A stretch of DNA of 64,000 nt from Apostichopus japonicus (GCF_037975245.1 NC_092575.1:22525841-22589840); one strand, 5' to 3'. Shown: positions 1-12,576, counted from the stretch's first letter. Program-made: numbers and translations. Notes: generated by a model not told the origin, from the sequence alone.

Positions 1-96
1 GTGCACTATTTACTATTATCAATACACACAGAAAATGTAGTTTCAGGCATGAAAACAGAAGATGCAAATTTTGCTAAAAAAAAGCAAGCCTCAGGC

Positions 97-258
97 ATTC
101 TGAATGGTAGATTCGGAAGAGGGTATTGACATTAGAGAGTGTCATGTGGGGCGCAGTGCAAGAATGTTACTAGTGTAGGCTAGGGTAGATCGGAGTGCAC
201 ATATATGTATTGAGGAGACAGGTATGAGAGGAATGAAGTAAATACAAATAAACCGTTA
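97..258 (+). repeat. Dispersed repeat with GAGACAGGTA(A/T)GAG core, copy 1
   Basis: It shares CTGAATGGTAGATTC, GGGCGC-GTGC, GAGTGCA-ATATATGTA and GGAGACAGGTA-GAG in order with copies near 9205-9372 and 10676-10832. It has no coding capacity, no poly(A) tail and no clear terminal repeats, so its class is unknown. Confidence 0.55.
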
Positions 259-368
259 CCAGTTTCGTGGGTTTGATATTAGTTCGTAAGTACACTGGAG
301 ATAAGTAAAAGAGTGAAGTAAATTGCAAGTGTTTGAAACTAAGATATTGCTTCATTGATCCAATAGAC

Positions 369-739
369 TAGGGGTTCCCTAACTGGGATGCATGAACCCC
401 CAGGGGGTGCGTGAGTGTATCCCAGGGGGTACGTGAGACGTTTCTTAAAGTCAAGCTAGAGTACATTTTGTTGAACTAAAATCTGATATATCATTTAATT
501 TAGTAAGTCACAAAGTCGACAAAAGTCGTACCTATCGCCAAAGTCTTTTCACGTTCCATATGCATATGTTGCCGTAGTAGTACCCTACCATGCACGTGAA
601 AATTGATCTTTTACGAAGCACTGTTATGCATGTTATCGTATAATAATGACTCAGATCATGTCTCGAAAAGTTGGGGGTTCGTGGACAACTCTGACATCCA
701 CAGGGAGTTCGTGGGGGGATAAAAGTTAGGGAAACCCTG
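369..739. mobile_element. hAT-type MITE, family A, copy 1 (371 bp)
   Basis: The ends are TAGGGGTTCCCTAACT and AGTTAGGGAAACCCTG, a near-perfect terminal inverted repeat of the CAGGGGTTC...type seen in hAT elements. It is flanked by a perfect 8-bp target duplication CAATAGAC (361-368 and 740-747). Subterminal CCAGGGGGT-CGTGAG motifs repeat near the left end, and GGGGTTCGTGG occurs near the right. There is no transposase. Compared with copy 2 it carries about 74 extra internal bases. Confidence 0.9.
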
Positions 740-747
740 CAATAGAC

Positions 748-1309
748 AGACGGTCTCATTGTCTGCAAGAGAAATATATCCAATTGTCTGTCTGATGGAA
801 AGCATTCACCTTCCACCATTACGGTTTGGAACACAGAACAAAGAGGGCAGGGTTCTAATCCGGGGAACAGAAAAGGGGATTGAATCGCTCTTCTAATCTT
901 TCACCGGACAAAAAATTCCACCAAAATCAAAATTTTCAGGTTTAACCCAACACATGGGTCACGCTTATTCGACTTTAACTGTGTTTTTTTGGGGGGTATC
1001 CATATTGGCTAGCTTATTGGCTAGCTTATGAATATAGGTGAATACAAACAACACTTTCCATTGTGTGTACCATCGCAAAAGATGATCTCGAAGGCACTAA
1101 AAGTGTACTTTACCCAAGAACCCTGACCTCTCCTACCTCCTTGGGATTTTCCTAGACCTCCTGCAACCAAACCATCTGTCCAAAGATACGGTCCACTTTG
1201 CATAAGTGTATCAACACTATAAACCCTCACCAACCAACCAGATGTATGAAAGCATCCCTTCTGGTTTTAAAGCAAAGATTAAAATTTACCGTATAGAGTT
1301 ATTGAAAAT
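748..1309. other. Gene-free stretch between MITEs A and B
   Basis: Sequence of mixed composition. A minus frame at 1021-1233 includes a glycine-rich GGLGKSQGGRRGQGSW before GTAAAGT, a possible exon ending at 1114, but the acceptor (TTGGTTGCAG near 1161) would leave only 47 bases. I do not call it. Confidence 0.4.
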
Positions 1310-1317
1310 GACAGTCT

Positions 1318-1579
1318 CAGGCGCGTAGCCAGGAATTTTCCAAGGGAGGGGCGAAACTGTAGATTCGGCACTGCAAACTATCTAAGCGTAGCGTAGCGTA
1401 CAAGAAAATTTTGGCTGTAAATGCCTCCCAGATCGCTGGAAATGGCACTTCCCAGGCCTTGTAAGTTGCATCTTGGCATTTTCTCTTTTGAAAATACTAG
1501 CGATATCATGAAAACCTTTAAAAAACATGCTCCAGGGGGGGGCGGCTGCCTCCTTCGCCCCCCCTTGGCTACGCGCCTG
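1318..1579. mobile_element. hAT-type MITE, family B (262 bp)
   Basis: The left end CAGGCGCGTAGCCAGG and the right end CTTGGCTACGCGCCTG match at 15 of 16 positions as inverted repeats. The 8-bp flanks GACAGTCT (1310-1317) and GACAGACT (1580-1587) differ at one base, as expected for an old target duplication. The interior holds the G/C-rich tract GGGGGGGCGG and no coding capacity. Confidence 0.85.
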
Positions 1580-1587
1580 GACAGACT

Positions 1588-2011
1588 TAAGGTGTTACAC
1601 TACCTGAAAATCATGATTTTTTTTTAAATCATTAATTTTCAAACAAATTTGGATTTTAGCATTTGTTGCCAAATCAAATATGTAAAGAAAAATATCCCAG
1701 AATATTGGATACATATCTTGCACATAAATTGGTTAATTCCACCTTTAAAATTAGTAATAGGTTATTTTAACTACAATTTTAAGTCCTTAGCAACCGCCAT
1801 GTTGTTGTTGTTTTTCACCAATGTTAAATTGTTCAACTGCAGTTTGTGAGGTTGACAAATGACCCAAATGCGAGTTACAGTTCTTCCTCGGGTATATATG
1901 TAACATGCTTACTTCCTGTGAATGACAGCAGACACATACCGCTTGACTGCATGACAACCTATTCCAACACAAATGCATTGATCAATGTCTCTTCATTTTA
2001 TATTGTATTTT
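1588..2011. other. Gene-free stretch
   Basis: AT-rich sequence with short chance frames on both strands. Nothing else is recognised. Confidence 0.5.
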
Positions 2012-2262
2012 TCAACATAACAAGGAATAATTTAGTGTCCAAATTTTGAGTGAGTTTTGAAAGGCTTCAGGTTTTGTCTCTAAAGATATACTATGGTTAC
2101 TGTATATAGACCTGCCATGATACAGTACATTTTTGCACTTGTATCTAGCAATCTGAACAATTTCTATAGCAGTTGGTGATGCAATACTGGATAAAATATT
2201 CCCTATAACATTCCTTGTAATATTCCCGGTAGGTGTTGGAAACGAAGGCCAATCACGAATTT
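2012..2262 (-). other. Possible 3'-terminal exon, 82 codons
   Basis: A strong minus-strand acceptor (TTTTTTCTTTTAG) at 2263 is followed by a frame open for 82 codons to TGA at 2012-2014. It begins IRDWPSFPTPTGNITRN. A GTAAGTTG donor lies upstream at 2527-2531, and the residue in front of it would complete a Glu codon. Base composition is AT-rich and the peptide matches no family I know, so chance remains likely. Confidence 0.25.
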
Positions 2263-4255
2263 CTAAAAGAAAAAATTTAGCTATCCTGTCAAGGTTAAAG
2301 GCCTGGCAGAGACTTCATTATACTACACAAAGCCTTTACAAGGACTGTATGTTTATATTTGTTTATGTGAAACCTTCACAATGTCCTCATTAAAACTAAA
2401 GAGGTGATTCAAAATACAGCGCAGCAGAACTCGCTGATGATCATGAATCACAATTTTGTTGGTATCAAGACCCTCGGTATGCAACAACTGTTACTCATAA
2501 AGTCTGTTAATATTAAGCATATTCAACTTACCAAAAACAAAATTGCTCTTCAGTATGCCAAGAAGAAAAGTTAATAACAATCAAATTTGAAAAGATTCCT
2601 TGACAGGTGAAGCAAAGCATATAAACTGGAAAATATCAAAGTTTGCTACCAATTCTATCAAAGGCGCTGTAACAACAGAGTACAGTTGGCTACAGCCTTG
2701 TTGTGTTAGTAACGTAAAGATATATATGTCCTCCAAGTGAACCATCACACTCACTCATACATAAACACATAAACAGACTAGTACATCATGGTTATAACGA
2801 TTATCAAAGGATCCATCTAAGTGAAAGTCCCTGGGACACAGCCAACAAAATTCCAGACAATATTCCTGGTATACATACGTATTCACGAAAGGTGCTGGTA
2901 GATTCCCCTCGTGGAGTGACAAAACTGAACTGGAGCCAGGATCAAAATAAGCCTCATTAAATCTATTTTAACTTAGTGATTATCGTTGTCATGTATACAC
3001 AAATAGAGAAGTGAATTGCTTATCTACAGTACGTATTTATCTACGTATACAAACCCTAACCGATGCTCTGACCGTCAGTCCATCACAGTACCAGAACAAT
3101 AATACGATGAGGATTTAAAAAGCCTTGAAAAAAAATTCAGGAAACACAGGAAGAATCCAACTGTTTATAACTGATATACACTCTTGACCCTTATTGGCAT
3201 GTACATCATTGTGCACAGATATGTCACAGTGGGTTAAAACTGTTAACCTGTACAATAAACATTTGGTTTAATTATTCTAGACCTTTACAAATCAATGCTA
3301 CCCTTCATTTCCTTTATAGAGGCATTGCCAAATTCACCTGGAGTGATTTCAACTTTATCACTCGATTAATTCTGTACACTTTCCTAACCACCTTGAGTAG
3401 TAATTGTTTACCTCATCAGGAAGTTCTTTATGAATTTGGTCATAGACTAATTTTTGGATTGATTGGAAAAGACGTTTGGCTTTTTAATATCCAGTTAATC
3501 CCCTAAACCATACTGGATTGTGGATTTACTTTGCTCCCCTATCTTACCTGTCAAATGGTGCATATTTAGCTTAGGTTTATAATCAGTTCTAAAAGCAAGG
3601 TTGTGCTAACAAATACACTTCATTGTTTGTGTGAACCTGGAAAGGGCATGGGGGGGGGGGGGGTTGGGGTATTGAATGTAAAAACTTCCCAAGACTGAAC
3701 CATTTCCCCTTGACTAATTTGATGGGAGGTGGGGCTAACCCCCTTCCTATCCCCCACCCAGAGGATAATGATGGGAGGACCAATCTCATCCCTCACACCC
3801 AGAGCAGACAGGTAAGGGATGTGTAATAAATTGATACTGATCACATGGAACATGTGGAAACTTTGCAACTGTTCCGACAGACTACCGACCTATTCAGACA
3901 AGAGGTACGTTTCTTTCCTTTGAGATACAAAAACTGATCCCTATAATACAAAGCTTTGCGCAGTCAAACAATTCCACTATGTACAGAAAAACCCTCTGTA
4001 ACACAATTCATGAATTTACGCAGATCGATCAACTGGAAAAGAAAAAAAAAGAATGCTCAACAATAAATATAAAAGCCACAGCTACCATGTTGCCCTTACA
4101 GCTCTAAATAACACTCTGGTATAATTTTAACATTTGAAACCATATAAAGTGTATTTCTGCTCCTTAAAGTTATTATTATCAACATGTCCAAGAGTTTCCT
4201 TTTTGTATTTAATTGACAATTTTAAGAAGAGTTTTGAAAGATAAAAGTGATTTAC
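2263..4255. other. Gene-free stretch, probably intron of the left-block gene
   Basis: It contains a minus-strand GTAAGTTG donor at 2527-2531, a G14 run at 3650-3663 and one GCAGACAGGTAAG repeat core at 3804. No other exon is supported. Confidence 0.45.
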
Positions 4256-4345
4256 CTCCACCGACTGGTAAGCGTGGTAACTCTCTCTGTTCTTCTTGTA
4301 GGTGCCCAGCTTATTGCGAGACCAAAAACCGCCCATGGTCTCTTC
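4256..4345 (-). other. Possible coding exon (ends GTGGAG/GTAAAT)
   Basis: On the minus strand, codons from ACCATGGGCGG read MGGFWSRNKLGTYK and continue to a YHAYQSVE ending, then meet the donor GTGGAG/GTAAATC. GACCATGGG is an ideal Kozak context, and the MGxxxS start resembles an N-myristoylation signal. The upstream acceptor is unclear (CTGTTGAG or TTTGAACAG), and a second frame is also open, so the frame is not settled. It could be an internal exon of the left-block gene or an alternative first exon. Confidence 0.3.
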
Positions 4346-7300
4346 TTTTTCTCAACAGTTCCAGTATTAAAGAAACAATTTGCTGTTCAAATTGCTTTTC
4401 TTTCGACAAGTTTGTCAACTCGTCAAATTTAATCAAATATGTCCCCAAGTAATAATTGTCAACTTTTTCTCTGCTGGGCTGATCATTTTATAAAAATTTA
4501 AAAAAAAATTCTTGATGGACTACATATAATCTACACCAAAGAAAAAAAAAAAAATTGCAAAATACGAGCAAAAGTTAATAAGTTTTTGCAAATCATGCCA
4601 AATCCCTGCTGTGCAACCACAAGTTAATAGCTTGTCTTTGATGCCACATTGGAAAATAAACAAAATATCAGAAACGGTTCTTCCACACTGACAAATAATT
4701 CCTCTCATTGCATTTCTTCCTTTGTTCTGGTTAAAGTATACTTCTGTTCATTAATTTATAAGTAGCAATCAATCCCTTCTCCAAAATGTTCTAGAGATAA
4801 TAAAACACATATGACCTCCGAAACTTGTTCAAGAGCACTTTCATCACTTTTCATTTGAGATATGTCTGAACAGCATGTTCTCCATTCTTGTCATAAATTC
4901 ATCTCATAACTGACATTTCCATGAATCAGTAGAGATAGAAACAAACATCCACTTTAGCGTTTACACATAACCTTATTAATCATGTAATCCGCATTAAGAT
5001 CCATAACTCAACAATGCGTACAATCTCCACCGATGATGGAAACCTGAAACTCTTCCCACTTCGTCATACTCTGACCTCCGAAACAGAAATGACGAAATCT
5101 GCCTCATAAGCGATGAAGAACAACTGATGCGGTCACGACAGAGTCGAATCAAAATAACTTTTTCACGTTAGCTGACAGACTGTCAATTTAACACTGTATA
5201 CAAAACTACCCTCCAAATGTAAACTAATGCTTTAAGCAACATCAGTAAATCACTAAACATTATAGACATGAAACCATCGTTTATTGAGGATCGTGTCAAC
5301 GGTAAGACAGTCGAAACTAATTGCTGAAAAAGTTATGCATAGTTTTACCCGAGTCATTTAATAAATATGCTGGGACACTCACTCCTCTGTTAATGTTCGA
5401 CAAGTCCGACAAGGAAGTGATCTGTAATTGTAATATATGCCTCTTAATCGAAGTTAATCTAGTCATGTACAGCTTGACTGTAGAAAAGACCACCACGAAA
5501 ATATGGCAGCCTGTGTTCTCTACACTTCTAAAAGAAAACTAACCACTTCAAACAACAAAAGTTACCGGAAGATGAACAGCATATCTCTAGGAAGGACAGT
5601 TTACAACTTCTGAAACATTCACCAAAAAGAGATGTACTGTTAGTGGTGTTAGCGATAAAATTATTTTTAACTGCTCGTTATAGTAAGTATATTTCAATAT
5701 TATGGTCTCATTGACGCCGCTACGAACGGTCTGTTTATCTATATTTTGGTCAACAAATCTAAACCATATGGAAGACCCACTTAATACTGTCTCTCATTCT
5801 GGGTCAATGGTTATTACTAAACACTTGGAGGAAGGCCTTTTGGAGTGCTCCAAAGTTGTAAGGTCAGAGAGAATGTGGTACAACAAGAGTACAGCTTCTG
5901 AGATGTGGATGTACAGTAAGCGGTCACAGGTGAGTACAACTCTCTGCTCATGATCCGACTCTTTTGATATTTTTGCACCTGTATCAACTTGATTTTACAT
6001 GGTTTCTGTTGCTGTTTTCTAAACAAACAAACCAAAAAAAGAACCTTGAAAGTCTACAAGACACAACCCATAACGGGAAATTGAAACATCACATTTCGTT
6101 TAATTTCAGGACACTTCTTAAAATAATAATCAGACTATTGTTATCCAGGCAAGAAATATATATATGCCACATGGAAAGAGGACTAAAGTTTTCCGCCAAT
6201 AATTTCCGTACGTTATGTGAAAGACAAAATCTAGCCTTCCGATATTGCAATCAACGTGATATTTGCTAAGATCTATGTGTCACAACGTCCACATGGAGGC
6301 CTTAAAACAATAGACCAAGGGTAGCAGCAGTTAGTGTCTATTTAAAAAAAACAATCAGGAAAAATTCCTTTTGCTAAATATTTTAATTAGATCCGAAAAA
6401 CGATAACCAACTCTCAGACACTACAAGATAAATCCTGACACGAAAACAACTCGACGACAATCATTCTTTGACACATGGAAACAACCTCGCTGGAAACTGA
6501 CAGAAACTGTTTTGGACCAAAGGCAGTCAAGAGAACTAACTAGTGTGACACTCTACACTAAATTAGTCAATAAAATGGAAAAGAAGGACAAAAAATTGTC
6601 CTTAAACTGTGACTCAATTGCTTTAGCAGTGCCAGTGTTCACTTTTGACAGATAATTGAAAACATGAGTGCTTAAAAACATCAAGGTTCCCTTTTTTATA
6701 TAACTTTCAGTATCAAGTATATATTGAAAACACATTACCATTGTCTCTGTAATAGTTTTAAAGGGTCAATTTAAATCTATAACAGGATATCCCATATCAT
6801 CTGGATATCATGCAAACAGAGTCCTGAATGATTTCACAGCACTGACAAATGTCAGCCAAAGGATCCCAAGAACTATGTCAAGAAGTCAGTATCAGGCTGA
6901 GTTTTTAACTGTTACGACTTGACTGTACAGATTCGGCGTCCGGGATCAAAGTTTTCAAACTAGTTTTCGTAGCGGTTACAGATTATTCTAAGCCGAGGCC
7001 CCAATCTTACCGGCTAACGGTTATTCAAGAATGAGACGGCACTTTACATCCGTCTCCTATGTACAGTAAAAACACACTCTGATCTACTAGGCTTACAACA
7101 ATAAATAGAAAGTTACAAGGCCTGACGCTTCTATCCTAGCAGGATCTTCTCATGCAGAAAAAAACAAACAAACTAAGAACACATTAAGAGATATAGTTGG
7201 ACAGACTGACAGTTAACTTGGACAAATGAATCAATGAATATAAATATAAAAACACTGGTAACATTTCTGCACTGCTAACCCCCCACCCGTTCTCCCTCCC

Positions 7301-9204
7301 CCTCCCCAGCTCACACCCATTCCAATTAATATCCTGCTTCATCTGGATTTTCCAATCCCAAAGATTACATTAAAAATAAAGCTGAGGCTTTTTCCAGGTA
7401 TATATATCAGAGTGTGCATGTACCCTGTATAGGAGGACACAGGTAAGCTAGGAAGAACGTCTATTTTAGGGCCGCAGATCGAGAGAGACAATGCAATCAA
7501 GTCGGTATTCAAACGGAGAATAAAACATCAGATATGGGCTTTCTAAAATGCTATATGGATCAATCCATGTCATATTAACAGAGGCCTACACGTCGACCCT
7601 CTCAGAATCGCCTGAAATTGATATGGTGTCTTGCCATATGTCTCAAAGGATGAATTTGGGCCAAAACAAAAAAATGTTGAAAACTCTTTGGTTGCTAGGA
7701 TACGGCCCCGCTTAGCAACCAAATCCAGATTGCATTTTAGAGCCCTAAATTTGTGTCAAGTTTGGAGGCAACTTTTGCATAAATGTAAAATATTTTATGT
7801 CTGGTATTGCAGATATTGTGGAAGACATGTGACCAGTCTTCGAATTTAGCTTATTTTGAGGAAAATTTTCGGTCTCAGTTTTTCGAAACAAGTAATTAAA
7901 ATGGCAGAAAATGAGATACAAAATGGATTCATTGCTATACAATGTAATGCTGCATGGCATTTTTTTGTGCCCGTAACCACGTTATTTCCAGTATTGCATG
8001 AATCCAAAAAGATTTTTAAGCCCAGAAACTGTCACATGAAACATAACCGCCAAATCGTTCCCTGTAGAAAGCTTTGTTTGGGTCTGCATCAGTCACCTTT
8101 ATTTCACTTTCCAACAGTTATAATGGAGGACAGCAAATACTAGAATGTTTCAGTTTTTTTTACTAAAAAAGGGATTGCAACCAGTGACCATTATTTGTGC
8201 TTTAAGGATATTTTTTCTGTTTTGTTCAATTACGTAAAATAATGAAAAAATTACTTTACAGAGACATTATAGGTGCAAAATGAAAGAGGATGTTTAGAAA
8301 TTTACCATATTGCTTTAATGCTGTACAGGAGGTTACCTACATACAAACATCATGATTCATATGCAGATCCCCAAAAGGTAGTACTTACTTTAACTATTAT
8401 TTACTGAAGTGCATGAAATAAACTTTGTTTGATTATTGCAAACGCTTGCTCTTCCACTCCAGTGACTTTTCTCATCACAGACAGTAAATGACCCACAGTA
8501 TGGTAATTGTGGGTTTAATTAACAACAGTTTGTACAACTTTAGATGCATCCGCAATATTTGTCAAATTAGCACAGAGTGAAATGTCTCCGACTGTAGGAC
8601 TGGCTCTGATTCCACGGAATCAGATATGCAGCGGTTCGCACAAACAGCATTTGTGTGACACAATGTCACTCGGTACCATATACAATGCAGTACCATATAT
8701 ACAGTACAAGAGTAGTGTACACGAATAGGTTTGCCTTAAATGTTAACTGTCGTGAAAAAGTCCCAGATGGACCGACTAAGGTGATCCTTTTTTTTTGGCC
8801 ATCATTTCAGTCATCGTCGTTACATTTTTTATTCTTGGATGTTGAAGAGGATGAAATAACCTCAATTGACGGTGTTAAAATCTGGAGGATTGAAGGTGAT
8901 ATTTATTTATGTCTGTTTTAAAAAATTAACCTCTTGTTGCCAAGTACTACCTGTATACATCTGAATGGTACAAATAATCTCTGCTGGTTACCATTTCAGC
9001 AGTAAGGAATATCACCAAGGATGAAAATAAGTGTGACCCAGCCCCCCCCCACCCACAACCACCCACAGCCCCCCGACCGACAGGCTTCCCATAAACTTGT
9101 CAAACAAAGGAAGTCTGGTCCTTGTTGACTTCAGAACACTTACAACAAAACTTTAAAACCAACCAGATTCCAGTGGATTGCAAATTTTCACTTGGTATGG
9201 TTAC
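4346..9204. other. Gene-free stretch, probably intron of the left-block gene
   Basis: AT-rich, with an A12 run near 4542 and a repeat core at 7430-7455. A minus stretch at 5040-5120 reads MRQISSFLFRRSEYDEVGR and continues to a stop, but no splice donor follows. Other frames are short and overlapping on both strands. Confidence 0.45.
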
Positions 9205-9372
9205 AGCCTTAATAAGACTTGAGAATGCTACATATGGAAGGAAGGAGAAGCAAGCCGGCATTGAACCTGAAGTAGCGGTCAGTAGGGATGCAGTGCTAAA
9301 ATGTACATTTGTAGGTTGATTTGAGTGCATATATGTAGAATGGAGACAGGTAAGAGAGGAGTGGTGTAAATC
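9205..9372 (+). repeat. Dispersed GAGACAG/GTAAG repeat, copy 2
   Basis: It contains GCAGTGCTAAAATGTAC, GAGTGCATATATGTA and TGGAGACAGGTAAGAGAGGAG followed by GTAAATC. It aligns with copies at 97-258 and 10676-10832. The open frames across it are short and on both strands, typical of chance. Confidence 0.55.
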
Positions 9373-10675
9373 TCATTAGATCTCACTGGAAGTACAACAG
9401 GAGTCATATTTCGATGCTTGGTAGTACATAGCTTGTATGTGCATTGTTTTTTTCCACCCAAAGCAATAAACAGGAAAATGTTTAGAGGAAAACAAAGCAT
9501 ATGTTGTGGCTGTGCACATGACTTCCTCACTTCGACTTTGAACAAAATTGATATATCTCCCAGGGAAAATGAAAAATGGGGATGTGTGGGAACAGAACTT
9601 TAAAGTCTACCAGGAAGCTTAGATCAAATTCCTCTTTTTAGGTGTCCAACATAAAATTTTGAACAATCCGTTGAAGATTGTGGTGGCGCTCTTCCATATT
9701 AAGATAAGCCAACTTTGAGCAAAGACAGTTTAACATTCAAAGATAAAAATGGCTGTTAGTAACTGTTCTTACAACAGGACTATGTACTGTAAGTGCTAGC
9801 AAAACTTGAATGGATGGGTCAGGAAATCAAGTTTTTAAAATTTAACATCCCATTTTCTAGCCCCTGGAAGGAATGTAAAGGATTAAAAGCCAATGTAGTG
9901 ATCTTGTAACGTGCTCTAGCCAACAAAAACTAAACATAACATTTTCTATGGGTCTGTGTGTAGATAAAATAAGCTATTATTTATGCTTCAATGTAGCATT
10001 TATACTATGAATATCAGCAGCTAGTGTTGTCATGCTGGGACAAATCCAGGTGCACCTTCAATGGTCTGGGATTTTAATCTGAGGCTGAAGAGTGGGAGAG
10101 GGGGAGGGAAGGGAAATGGATACGACAAGGACAAAGCAAACTTACATATTTTAACACTTTCTTACATTACATGTAATTTGGCAGCAATGGTAAAAGCATT
10201 GGTGAACATTTGTTAACCATCTTGCCAAACATTACAAAAAATTATGCAAGTTGACAATTAACTTTTGAATGAATGCTTGCTTCAACAAAACTGCCTATAT
10301 CTTACAAGGAAATCTAAATTATGGTAACAGCCTGCTGAATGTTAAAAGTAAGTGGGGTAAGAAAGAATTTTTTTTTTTTTATCATAGAACCAAATATGGT
10401 TAGTATTATAACTGTTCCTACTTTCACAAATTCAAAATTACTCAAAGTTGTAAAATGTCAACTGCAATATTTTTCACTTTGTTGATTAAAAGGACCTGGC
10501 AACTTTTCCTTAACTAATTAATCTGCGGCTACATAACATACATTGAACTAATTAAAAATCAGACTCGTTAAAAATCCTGACAAAAAGTCTGGTCGAAAAA
10601 TGGTCACCAAAATGCAAGTGGAGTGAAAAATTCGGAAGAAAAGTTTGCAGTCAAAATCACGTTCACAGTTAGTCA
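9373..10675. other. Gene-free stretch, probably intron
   Basis: AT-rich sequence with one GTGGTGGCGCT (9680-9690) that resembles a CTCF core. Nothing else is recognised. Confidence 0.45.
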
Positions 10676-10832
10676 GATTCTGAATGGTAGATTCAAAATG
10701 AGGAGAAAGTGGCTGGTGCCCCATAAGTGGGGGCGCTGTGCTAAAACCTTCTAGTCATGCAGTTTTGGTCCATAGGAAAGTGAATATAAGATGGAGACAG
10801 ACCTAAGAGAAGATCAAAGTAAATTGTATGTC
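10676..10832 (+). repeat. Dispersed GAGACAG/GTAAG repeat, copy 3
   Basis: It begins ATTCTGAATGGTAGATTC, exactly as copy 1, then has GGGGGCGCTGTGCTAAAA and ATGGAGACAGACCTAAGAG. It lies just beside the 10897-10968 exon in the same inferred intron region. The GGGGGCGCTGTG stretch also resembles a CTCF core. Confidence 0.55.
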
Positions 10833-10896
10833 GTCTACAGAACAACCCTCGTAGGAATTGAAGCATGAACTCATGTTTTTGTCTAAAATTATTTAC

Positions 10897-10968
10897 CGTA
10901 TTGACATCTGGTGCTTCATCATCAAAATCAACAATTGCTTTCAGGGCCTCTGATTGGCTGCTTGTAAC
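10897..10968 (-). CDS. Candidate second coding exon of the same minus-strand gene
   Basis: On the minus strand, the acceptor TTGCTTTCTTAG/G opens a 72-base exon that is phase 0 at both ends. It closes at ATACG/GTAAAT. The 24 codons read VTSSQSEALK followed by AIVDFDDEAPDVNT. This joins the 13017-13079 exon without a frame change, giving a 45-residue acidic N-terminus. Matching phase, two consensus splice sites and the shared acidic composition support the pairing. The next exon downstream is uncertain. Confidence 0.55.
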
Positions 10969-11371
10969 CTAAGAAAGCAAAAGAGAAAAATGTGCGATGG
11001 TGTACGATACATTAAAACAAAAAAACATGAAATATGTAGTTTATGATATCACATTGGGCTGAACGAAAATCATTGACGGTGAAAGCATGCTGAAAAAGGC
11101 TGGCCAAATGAGAGGTGGGATGGGAAAGGCAACGCTTATATGAAAGTTGATGAGTGGTGAACAAACGTAAATATTTATGTTGTGCTTTGCTAAACTTTCC
11201 TTTTTTTGAAAGATGGGCAAGCAACAAAGGAGTACCCGGGGAAAGACTTCCCTTGATGGCCCCCAGTCATGTAGAAGTCCTACTCACAGTAGTACAGTAC
11301 AGTATGCTTCATCAATGTCGTATCATCAAACCAAATATGACAATCTTAACAAACTGGGGCTAGATCAGAGA

Positions 11372-11450
11372 CTCCTACAAGGTTGTAGGCATGGCAGAAG
11401 TGCTGAGGTTGTGAGGAGACAGGTAAGCAAGGAGCAAAGTAAATTTTAAT
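11372..11450 (+). repeat. Dispersed GAGACAG/GTAAG repeat, short copy 4
   Basis: GTGCTGAGGTTGTGAGGAGACAGGTAAGCAAGGAGCAAAGTAAATT is the 3' part of the family, with the best-preserved core. The 13500-13550 copy shares GTGCTGAG-TTGTGAGGAGACAGGTAA. Only the tail half is present. Confidence 0.55.
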
Positions 11451-11942
11451 ATAATGTACTGGTAGCTAAAAGTGGTTATCAAAGCCTTAAACTTTCCAAC
11501 ACAGATTGACCACATACTCTCTGGCAGAGACTGTTGGCAGTGTGGAATCTTTGTTTCAAGCACCCGCCAGACGCTTGTTTACCCAGTGGTGTTAACCTGA
11601 CAGGTTTAATACTGCAATCTGTCAAGGAATTTAGGTACTATCCACGAATGTTTCTTTTCATTTCTTTGTTTTCACATTGGGAAGGGGTGGGGGGGGGTTG
11701 TTGGTTCTTTTGGTTTCACTGTGCAGTCCCTATAGCTTTCTGTCAGGAGAGCCTCAAGAGTAACACTCAGCAGCAGTTTTAGGAAATAAATCAAGATATC
11801 AAAAGGATATGACATGTTTAGATTCCCTTTTCAATCTAGCAGTTTGGTATCTTCCATGTACTCTTAGAACAATGGAGAAAGGTCATGACCTCCTGAGAGC
11901 ACATTGTGGAAACTGAGTAAAGGAATATGAAGGAGGGTTGGG

Positions 11943-12160
11943 GGGGGAGTGACTGAGTGATTAAACATACCTAAACATTTGAAGGCACATACTGTATTAA
12001 AGTACATCTTAAATCATAAAATTCCACACACTCAGGATACCAAAATATGGAGGGGGGGGGGGGAGTGGATTAAACATACCTAAATATTTGAAGGCACATA
12101 CTGCATTACATTACATCTTAAATCATAAGATTCCACACACTCAGAACACCAAAATATGGC
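11943..12160. repeat. Tandem duplication, period about 109 bp, two copies
   Basis: GATTAAACATACCTAAA...GAAGGCACATACTG...CCACACACTCAG...CCAAAATATGG occurs at 11959 and again at 12068. The copies are about 90 percent identical by eye. They are joined by a G12 run at 12052-12063. Confidence 0.8.
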
Positions 12161-12473
12161 TGATGGCTCTGGCTAAAGTCAATTTCAGAGCATGACAGGA
12201 TTACTCCAACAACAGAGCACTGTAATTACTACTGCACAAGTACAATTTGTAAGAGGAGCATACTGTATATATATACTGTATATATATATTGTAGTATGGC
12301 TTGCATGCACATGACAACAACATGGTGAATCTAACAGTGCTACAAAATGTAAGACCTGGTGTGGATATTTGAAAGACAACGCAACTATCTGCATAATAAC
12401 TTAAAATGGGCAAAGCATACCCATTGAATTTAATATTGTGTTAAAGGTGAGGAGGAGGGGGACCTACTGCTAA

Positions 12474-12576
12474 TTAGGCTTCTAGACTGGACGCATAAGG
12501 TCAACCAGTTAGGCTCAAGACTGGATGCATAAGGACAACAAATTAGGCTTTAGACTGGATGCACAAGGACAACAAA
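12474..12576. repeat. Three-copy tandem repeat, 34-35 bp unit
   Basis: TTAGGCT..AGACTGGA(C/T)GCA(T/C)AAGG(A/T)CAAC repeats at 12474, 12509 and 12543. It is not coding. Confidence 0.85.

Noticed and set aside
2012-2262. Assignment to a LARP1-like protein from the DWPSFPTPTG stretch
   Set aside because: Only a few residues resemble the LARP1 WPTPGE motif. No La domain or LARP1-type repeats are visible, so no name is given.
4270-4310. Plus-strand mini-intron (ACTG/GTAAGCG to TTCTTGTAG/GTG)
   Set aside because: The intron would be about 40 bases, too short to be convincing, and the minus-strand reading explains the sequence better.
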